From: Rhodanobacter sp. C01 | GTDB lineage: Bacteria; Pseudomonadota; Gammaproteobacteria; Xanthomonadales; Rhodanobacteraceae | NCBI RefSeq assembly: GCF_002001045.1 | Contig: NZ_MUNR01000012.1 | Location: forward strand, 434,001 to 498,000 | DNA length: 64,000 nucleotides | Direction: 5' to 3' | Part shown: in pieces, positions 59,287 through 64,000 of the stretch | How positions within the stretch are numbered: the stretch's first letter is position 1 | How the letters are laid out: each line of letters begins with the position of its first letter | Position numbers and translations under genes: made by a program | The notes under the pieces: generated by a model | The model's input: only the letters and a program-made list of their open reading frames with translations | What the model was told of the DNA's origin: nothing | Database searches by the model: none

Positions 59287-59604
59287 CTACGACTCGCACT
59301 CATCACTGTTTCGACGTAACCACCACTCCGCCAAATCGCGCATGTTGTAACTGAAGTGTCCGCGGCCTGCCGGCGCATAGATGATGCGTGGGCCTTTGTC
59401 CGCTTTGCGCAGGTTGGCGATCCAGAGCTTGCGTTGACCCAAGAGCTCAGCCGCGACCGATTCGGATACACGACCGCTGGGCATCATGTGACCGCGCTGT
59501 GCGCAACGCTGCTCCCACTCTGCGACTAGTTCAGCAACCCGCTGTTCTAGGTCGGCGGAATCGCGGAACTTGTATTGGCAATTCGGACATATGTGAATGG
59601 TCAT
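59287..59604 (-). CDS. Cys-motif/HTH DNA-binding-like regulator
   Basis: 105 residues. It starts MTIHICPNCQYKFRD with a single CxxC pair, and the C-terminal half (VSESVAAELLGQRKLWIANL, RGHFSYNMRDLAEWWLRR) looks like a MerR/excisionase-type winged helix. AGAGGAAAG precedes the ATG. The frame stays open far upstream through the iteron region, but that part is not protein-like. It lies between the candidate origin and the capsid gene and may control late genes. Confidence 0.6.
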   Translation of the reverse strand: MTIHICPNCQYKFRDSADLEQRVAELVAEWEQRCAQRGHMMPSGRVSESVAAELLGQRKLWIANLRKADKGPRIIYAPAGRGHFSYNMRDLAEWWLRRNSDECES

Positions 59605-59752
59605 GCTTTCCTCTGTGTCTACGCTGTGCCGGGCTTTCTCCGCAGCCTCGGCTACCGGCGAGCCGCGCGACGTGCGCGTGCACATGCCTACGTGGTTTCG
59701 TGCCTGCCGGGGCGAGTCGGTCGCAACGTTGCTGGGGCGATGTATCAAATCG

Positions 59753-60028
59753 TGGGTGCCGACGATACCGACGATAAAGACATACTCCTTACCCCTTATC
59801 TCTCTATCCCTCCTTTTCTTTGTTTTCTTCCGGACAAATAGAAAGTAAACGTCGGTATCGTCGGCACCCAGTAATACCAATGCTTAGAGCCGCCGGCAGT
59901 ATCGTCGGTTGATCGTCGGTTCTATCGTCGGTAGCGCCCATCGAACTACCCGCCGGCAACACCGTTGCGCTCGCCCGGCAGGCCGAAGGGGTGATGATCG
60001 TCGGCATGCCGACGATAGAACCGACGAT
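59753..60028. repeat. Iteron cluster: nine ATCGTCGG octamers, candidate replication origin
   Basis: Perfect octamers start at 59857, 59901, 59912, 59924 and 59997, and their complement CCGACGAT at 59759, 59768, 60009 and 60021; a near copy lies at 59849. They form a 21-bp inverted repeat (59753-59773 with 59850-59870), a 20-bp inverted repeat (59912-59931 with 60009-60028) and a 20-bp palindrome at 59997. A pyrimidine-rich AT patch lies inside the first pair. It is next to the helicase gene, as in satellite origins. The stretch 59605-60049 holds no convincing gene. Confidence 0.75.
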
Positions 60029-60049
60029 AGGTGCCCCTCACGGCAGGCA

Positions 60050-61579
60050 TCAAATATCAACCAAAGCCTTCCCAGCATCATTGAGGTCTATCCCACACCA
60101 GCGCCGTTTTTTCCCGTCCCAACCACGTTGAACACTTTCACCGTACATGCCCGACAGTTCAGCGCTCAACTTGTTGGAGGTGATGACGGGCATTTTCCGT
60201 TGCTGCCGCCACACGTTGTACTTCTCGGTGAAGTAGGTCGGGGCAACCTTCTTATCAGGCTCCAGCACGCAATAGTCCGCCACAAACTCAGCAAGAGGCG
60301 TCCCTGTCTCATACCAATCCTGGCGCGCCTGCTTGGAGCTTTCCGGCTCATCGAATCGACCCCAACCACGCAGTCGCTGATAGCCTTCCATCGCCCACAG
60401 CGCAATGCCCGGTAGCTCATCAATCAGCTTGTCGAGCAGATCATGTTCTTCATGGTCAAAGAACGACCTGCTCAACTTGAGGATCAGGAAACGCGAACTG
60501 ACAGCATCCGAGCTATCCGCAAGCTGCGGCATCTCGTTCGACAGCATCATGACCCGGACGCCAAGCTGATCGGTAATCGGTTCCTTTCCCTTACGATCTA
60601 CCATGACCGGATCATTGCCCACAATGCGAAGTAAGTTCTCAACAACTGCCATCGTGTCTTTCTTACTCGACAGGCGCGCATCGCTCACAAGGAGCAACCG
60701 CTTGTTGATAGAGTCTTGAAGCCCGAACCGCTCGCCAATGGCATTGATCGCCGGGCTGGACACCATCGACTTGCCAAGCAGCCTACGCAGCACTTCGCCG
60801 ATGGTGCCCTTGCCGGCGCGCTTCGGGCCGATCAGCATCAACGCCTTCTGCGCCCAACGGTCACCGGACAACACATAGCCGAACCACTCTTGCAGCAGGG
60901 CTATTTCGTCGGCCTTGTCGCCGAACAGCTCCTCAAGGAAAGCGATCCACCGCTTCGGTTCCGGTGCATTCTTGTCGTAACGCCAGTCCGCACCGTTCGG
61001 CACAAACGTGTGCAAGGTCGGCTTCGACTTCCCTGTCAGCATGTCCACGATTTCGCCAAGACAAACCATCTGTCCCTGCGCATCGACTTCGCGCCAGCTT
61101 CCGTCCGGTTCACGCACACAAGGCACCGTCAGGTCTGACGGGATCGTTTCGTTGTTCTCGATCTGGTAATAGATGGTGTTGACGTTGTGCTGCGACGTCA
61201 CAAAGTCGTGGACTTCGCCTTCTGCATCGACCTGCCGGCAAAGCAGCAGTCGCTTGTACAAGATGCTTTCGACATCTTTTTTGGACACCAGCACCCAGCG
61301 CTTGCGCTTGTACTGGTACCAGTCTTCCCGGTAATAGACCAGCAGCCGAACCCCATCCATCGTGAAGTAGCGAACCAGCACGATGGTTGCCGCGCCAAAC
61401 GGATTGGTACGCAGCGACGGCAGAACAGGGTTGCGTGCATCCGCATCCTCGATCTGCTCTTGTTCGGCTCGGAGCAGTCGACGCGCTTCCTCGCGTACTG
61501 ATTCACCATCGGTTGGCTGCGATGGTGTTTGCGCAACGCGCTCATACGACGCACGCTTGCCCTTAACCTTGGGACTCAT
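60050..61579 (-). CDS. D5/P4-type SF3 replicative helicase
   Basis: 509 residues. A D5-like N-terminal part precedes an SF3 helicase core with Walker A IGPKRAGKGTIGEVL, LLLVSDARLSS as the B-like motif and VMMLSNEMPQLAD as motif C. A separate primase centre (Toprim/AEP) is not evident at the N-terminus. The ATG overlaps the AlpA stop (ATGA). The iterons just downstream are likely its origin. This matches the primase/replicase genes of P4- and PICI-type satellites. Confidence 0.85.
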   Translation of the reverse strand: MSPKVKGKRASYERVAQTPSQPTDGESVREEARRLLRAEQEQIEDADARNPVLPSLRTNPFGAATIVLVRYFTMDGVRLLVYYREDWYQYKRKRWVLVSKKDVESILYKRLLLCRQVDAEGEVHDFVTSQHNVNTIYYQIENNETIPSDLTVPCVREPDGSWREVDAQGQMVCLGEIVDMLTGKSKPTLHTFVPNGADWRYDKNAPEPKRWIAFLEELFGDKADEIALLQEWFGYVLSGDRWAQKALMLIGPKRAGKGTIGEVLRRLLGKSMVSSPAINAIGERFGLQDSINKRLLLVSDARLSSKKDTMAVVENLLRIVGNDPVMVDRKGKEPITDQLGVRVMMLSNEMPQLADSSDAVSSRFLILKLSRSFFDHEEHDLLDKLIDELPGIALWAMEGYQRLRGWGRFDEPESSKQARQDWYETGTPLAEFVADYCVLEPDKKVAPTYFTEKYNVWRQQRKMPVITSNKLSAELSGMYGESVQRGWDGKKRRWCGIDLNDAGKALVDI

Positions 61580-61803
61580 GCTTCGACCTGCGGACGCGCC
61601 TGATACTTCACCGGGCGCCCTGCATCGCTCTCATGCTCAAGGAAGTCCACCCATGCTTCCACGTCCGCCGGGCGGGCGAACCGACGCCGACCAACAATGA
61701 AGGTTTTGAGGTCACCGGCGTTGATCGCAGCACGGATCAGGGGCATTGCCTCGCCCGTCGCCTCTGCGATGTCCGCAAGAGACATTTTCAGCTTCGTCAC
61801 CAT
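61576..61803 (-). CDS. AlpA/excisionase-type regulator
   Basis: 75 residues with a MerR-like helix-turn-helix: MSLADIAEATGEAMPLIRAA, then GDLKTFIVGRRRFARPADVEAWVDFL. AlpA-like proteins start excision or expression in Gram-negative satellites. Its Shine-Dalgarno GAGGTAAG lies inside a long hairpin, so translation may be gated. The stop overlaps the helicase ATG by 4 nt. Confidence 0.7.
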   Translation of the reverse strand: MVTKLKMSLADIAEATGEAMPLIRAAINAGDLKTFIVGRRRFARPADVEAWVDFLEHESDAGRPVKYQARPQVEA

Positions 61804-61805
61804 CT

Positions 61806-61854
61806 CGCTTACCTCTACTTAAAGCCGCGACGAATCGCGGCGGTGAGGTAAGCG
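61806..61854 (-). promoter_or_regulatory. Hairpin covering the AlpA ribosome-binding site
   Basis: CGCTTACCTC (61806-61815) and GAGGTAAGCG (61845-61854) pair over 10 bp and enclose a second stem CCGCGA/TCGCGG. On the minus strand the AlpA Shine-Dalgarno GAGGTAAG is in the distal arm, a few bases before the ATG. A third inverted repeat (TCTCGCG/CGCGAGA, 61867-61889) lies just upstream. It may be an RNA switch or a DNA operator. Confidence 0.6.
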
Positions 61855-61904
61855 TCCCGGCGGCTTTCTCGCGAACTTTGTACGCGAGACAGGAGCGCGT
61901 CTAT

Positions 61905-62411
61905 CTACTTGGCTGGCTTGCGAATTTTCTTCGCATTTAGGGCTTTACTTGTTTTTCGAGTTCGCCCCAAGCGTTCCAACTCTTGCTGAAGCACACGATA
62001 GAGCGTTGCGCGACTAGCAAGCTTCTTCTTGACCATCTCGTCAATGGCCTCGCTCGCATCGCGGTCGCCGGTGGCGATCAAGGTCTTGAACTTCTTGGTG
62101 AGCGAATCCTTCCTGTCAGCAGCTTCATTCGCTTTCGTTGCCGCCGACTTCGCGCCACCACGCGCAGCCCCAACCGGGCGAACACGCGAAGCAATCGCAG
62201 CCTCTGCAACTTCGCGAAGGTGCTGCCGCGCAGACTCTTTTACTATCGGGTCATTGCCCGTCGCCAGGGCTGCCCACTGCTGGATTAGCTGGATCAGCTC
62301 ATCAACCGGGGACACCACCGCATCCTGACCGTCACTCATGCGATAGACACGCGTGATCTGCTGCGCGATGGGCGTGCGCGCTACCTTCTTTGATTTCCGC
62401 GCAGCGCTCAT
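61905..62411 (-). CDS. Basic, probably DNA-binding protein, unknown family
   Basis: 168 residues, very basic at both ends (MSAARKSKKVARTP; SKALNAKKIRKPAK). A helical middle and a short helix-turn-helix-like stretch (KKLASRATLYRVLQQELERL) suggest DNA binding. The ATG overlaps the integrase stop (ATGA), so it is made with the integrase and could be an accessory or regulatory factor. Function not assigned. Confidence 0.65.
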   Translation of the reverse strand: MSAARKSKKVARTPIAQQITRVYRMSDGQDAVVSPVDELIQLIQQWAALATGNDPIVKESARQHLREVAEAAIASRVRPVGAARGGAKSAATKANEAADRKDSLTKKFKTLIATGDRDASEAIDEMVKKKLASRATLYRVLQQELERLGRTRKTSKALNAKKIRKPAK

Positions 62412-63625
62412 TTCCCGCCCCCAAGCATCGCCACCGCAGCCGCCAACTTCTGAGGCGCAAGGTGTGCATAGCGCAGCGTCATCGCAATGTCCGCATGGCC
62501 CAGCAATTCGCGTACCGTATTCAAGTCCACACCCGCCATCACCAGCTTGCTCGCGAAGTCGTGGCGCAGATCGTGAAAGCGAAAATCGGGAAGCTTCGCT
62601 GCTGTCACCAGCCCGTCCCAAGACTTGTTGATATTGCCCAAGCGCTCGCCGCTCGCCCCCGGAAACACCAACCCTTCGCCGCTGCCCTGCTTCTTCCAGC
62701 GCTTCAAAACTGCCAGCGCCTCTGTGTTCAAAGGAATGTGCCGCGCTTTCCTCGACTTCGCGTTGCCAACAGTGACCGTGAGCATCTTGCCGGGGATGTT
62801 CACACTGCCCCAGTCCAGGCTGAACAACTCACCCCGGCGGAGCCCAGTGTTCAACGCGAGCAGGACTAAGGGCATTAGATGATCGGTATAGCTGGTCGCC
62901 GGCCACATCGGACGTCCGTCGCCACCCCGTTCGGCAGACCAAGCATTGCCGCTCATTCGACGCTTGCGGCGCTGTTCCTCGCGCTTTTGTAGCGCTTCAC
63001 GTAGCCGCTTTTCCTCGGCTTTGGTCAAGTAGCGAACTCGACTGTTGTCGGCACCTTTAGCCCGCTTAACAGTGCGCAGCGGATGTTCCGCAACCATCCC
63101 CCAATCAACCGCACGGGACAGTGCTCCACGTATACGGTCTAAGTCCCGGTTCACCGTCGCTGGCATCCTCCCTAACTTCAGCCGCGCTGCCTTGATATCT
63201 TCAACATCGCGCGCACTGACGCCGTTCAAGGGCTTCTGGTACAGCTCGCCGAACGTGGCAGCAATCGCGTCAACCGTCGCCTGCCCCGCCTTTTGATGAG
63301 CCACAGCCCATGGCCCATAGTGGTCGCTGATGAACTCCCCGAAAGTCGTCGGCTTCGCTCCGGGCGGCTTGCGCGCTTCGATCACGGCCAGCGGTGCGCC
63401 GTGCAAGTCCGTCTCTACAAGTAGTCCCTTTGCCTTCACGCGAGCCGATTCGACGGTGACGCCGGGCCACTTGCCGAGCGACTTGTCGGCGTCTGCCTTC
63501 CATCGTACGTACCAAGCCTTCACCCCTGAGGGCTGAACACGGAGGTAGAGTTGCGGAACGACGGCGTCCCACACCCGGTAGGGTTTAGCCTCCGGTTTGG
63601 CCGCCTCAACGATGAGCGGCGACAT
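62408..63625 (-). CDS. Tyrosine-type site-specific integrase
   Basis: Catalyses element integration and excision at tRNA-Pro. Catalytic residues are visible: Arg in NTGLRRGELF, Lys in NAKSRKARHIPL, HxxR in FHDLRHDFASKLV, His in LLGHADIAMT and Tyr in LRYAHL. The N-terminal arm-binding and SAM-like domains precede them. The start is uncertain: ATG giving MSPLIVEAAKPE is used; a GTG 9 codons and an ATG 27 codons upstream are open, but the latter overlaps the 23-bp end repeat. It reads away from attR. Confidence 0.92.
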   Translation of the reverse strand: MSPLIVEAAKPEAKPYRVWDAVVPQLYLRVQPSGVKAWYVRWKADADKSLGKWPGVTVESARVKAKGLLVETDLHGAPLAVIEARKPPGAKPTTFGEFISDHYGPWAVAHQKAGQATVDAIAATFGELYQKPLNGVSARDVEDIKAARLKLGRMPATVNRDLDRIRGALSRAVDWGMVAEHPLRTVKRAKGADNSRVRYLTKAEEKRLREALQKREEQRRKRRMSGNAWSAERGGDGRPMWPATSYTDHLMPLVLLALNTGLRRGELFSLDWGSVNIPGKMLTVTVGNAKSRKARHIPLNTEALAVLKRWKKQGSGEGLVFPGASGERLGNINKSWDGLVTAAKLPDFRFHDLRHDFASKLVMAGVDLNTVRELLGHADIAMTLRYAHLAPQKLAAAVAMLGGGK

Positions 63626-63661
63626 CTTCTTGAGTAACCGTCTGGCGAGCACTGAAAACCT

Positions 63662-63684
63662 CCGTAACCGACTCGTAACCGGAA
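63662..63684 (+). repeat. 23-bp end repeat, right copy (candidate integrase arm site)
   Basis: CCGTAACCGACTCGTAACCG followed by GAA; two substitutions from the left copy at 54226. It lies just upstream of the integrase gene. The stretch from here to attR has only short palindromes such as CTTAC-ATC-GTAAG. Confidence 0.55.
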
Positions 63685-63777
63685 ACCGAAGTATATCGCG
63701 ACGCATCGCGAAGTTTCGCCACTATACTAATCAATCACTTACATCGTAAGTCACTGATCGTAAAGGTCAGAAAATCG

Positions 63778-63825
63778 CGTTCGGGACGTAGAAGTCGCAG
63801 GTTCGAATCCTGTCACCCCGACCAA
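63778..63825 (+). other. attR: displaced 3' end of host tRNA-Pro
   Basis: 47 of 48 bases match attL. The one difference (A at 63814) restores a paired acceptor stem, so this copy is probably the original host sequence. The 5' half of the tRNA is missing here, so it is not a functional gene. Confidence 0.95.
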
Positions 63826-63836
63826 ATTCGATGAAG

Positions 63837-63864
63837 AAGCCGGCCTTGCGCCGGCTTTCTTGTT
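63837..63864 (+). terminator. Original host terminator of tRNA-Pro
   Basis: AAGCCGGC and GCCGGCTT arms with a 5-nt loop, followed by TTCTTGTTT. Its place just after the displaced tRNA 3' end fits the pre-integration tRNA-Pro terminator. Confidence 0.75.
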
Positions 63865-63871
63865 TCCGAAG

Positions 63872-64000
63872 TCAGCTCTCCAGCGCAAGTCCGGCGAGTC
63901 GATCAAGCTCGGCCTCGACAAAACCCGCCTCGAGCCGCGCCGGACGGTTAAACGGCCCGCGCAGGCTGACACCCATGTACTCGCGCAGCAATGCGAAGAA
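63872..64000 (-). CDS. DUF455-like ferritin-fold protein, C-terminal fragment
   Basis: The last 42 codons of a minus-strand gene whose start lies beyond the right edge. The peptide SLRGPFNRPARLEAGFVEAE matches the C-terminal region of DUF455 (ferritin-like) proteins. It lies about 45 nt past attR and is host sequence. Confidence 0.6.
   Translation of the reverse strand, partial: FFALLREYMGVSLRGPFNRPARLEAGFVEAELDRLAGLALES

Noticed and set aside
59575-59880. Longer frames on both strands through the iteron region
   Set aside because: Their sequence is made of repeat translations and low-complexity stretches; a good ribosome site supports the shorter gene starting at 59604.
63778-63825. A second tRNA-Pro gene at the right end
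   Set aside because: Only the 3' part is present; the 5' acceptor and D arms are missing, so it is attR.

Overview
The window is about 64 kb of high-GC gammaproteobacterial chromosome. Gene content and order point to the Xanthomonadales, most likely Rhodanobacteraceae (Rhodanobacter/Dyella-like): a kdkA plus heptosyltransferase LPS locus, a type IV pilus PilZ gene beside holB, a REP pair of the type common in xanthomonads and pseudomonads, and a complete 13-gene NDH-1 operon. No name can be fixed without a database search.

Region 1 (1-7978, minus strand) is the classic translation/transcription operon: tRNA-fMet, attenuator-like terminator, rimP, nusA, infB, rbfA, truB, rpsO, pnp (pnp runs off the left edge). 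Strong intercistronic hairpins lie upstream of rpsO and between infB and rbfA. Region 2 (8096-22758, minus) is nuoA to nuoN, with overlapping or closely spaced genes throughout. Region 3 (23031-38074, minus) is a long lipid/cofactor/division cluster: a DUF177 protein, rpmF, fabH, fabD, fabG, acpP, fabF, pabB, pabC, mltG, tmk, holB, then an LmbE-type deacetylase, a GAF-GAF-PAS-GGDEF-EAL protein and pilZ. plsX, usual between rpmF and fabH, is missing. Region 4 (38220-43841, plus) holds a coiled-coil membrane protein, a YceF-type Maf pyrophosphatase, a MoxR / DUF58 / TgpA transglutaminase trio and a Slp-like lipoprotein. Region 5 (43909-54159) holds a HIT protein, recR, ybaB, dnaX, 4.5S RNA and tRNA-Ser(GGA), then a metallo-beta-lactamase-fold hydrolase, kdkA, a heptosyltransferase, a REP pair, a DUF6165 gene, an unusually long HAL-type ammonia-lyase, hisS and tRNA-Pro(CGG).

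Region 6 (54113-63825) is an integrated element of about 9.7 kb in the 3' end of tRNA-Pro, bounded by a 48-bp direct repeat. It reads as a phage satellite (PICI/cfPICI-like) rather than a full prophage. From the right it has a tyrosine integrase, a basic DNA-binding-like protein, an AlpA-type regulator with its ribosome site inside a hairpin, a D5/SF3 helicase, an iteron-rich candidate origin, a Cys/HTH regulator, an HK97-type major capsid protein, small proteins and a P27-type small terminase. Large terminase, portal and tail genes are absent. At the left end, on the opposite strand and with lower GC, sits a cargo group: a membrane protein, a lipoprotein, a proteasome-type Ntn-hydrolase-like protein and an overlapping 71-residue basic protein. 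This cargo is the best candidate in the window for an undescribed system, possibly phage defence or interference; that role is inferred from location only. Integration also appears to have changed one acceptor-stem base of tRNA-Pro. The last 129 bases are the end of a DUF455-like ferritin-fold gene.
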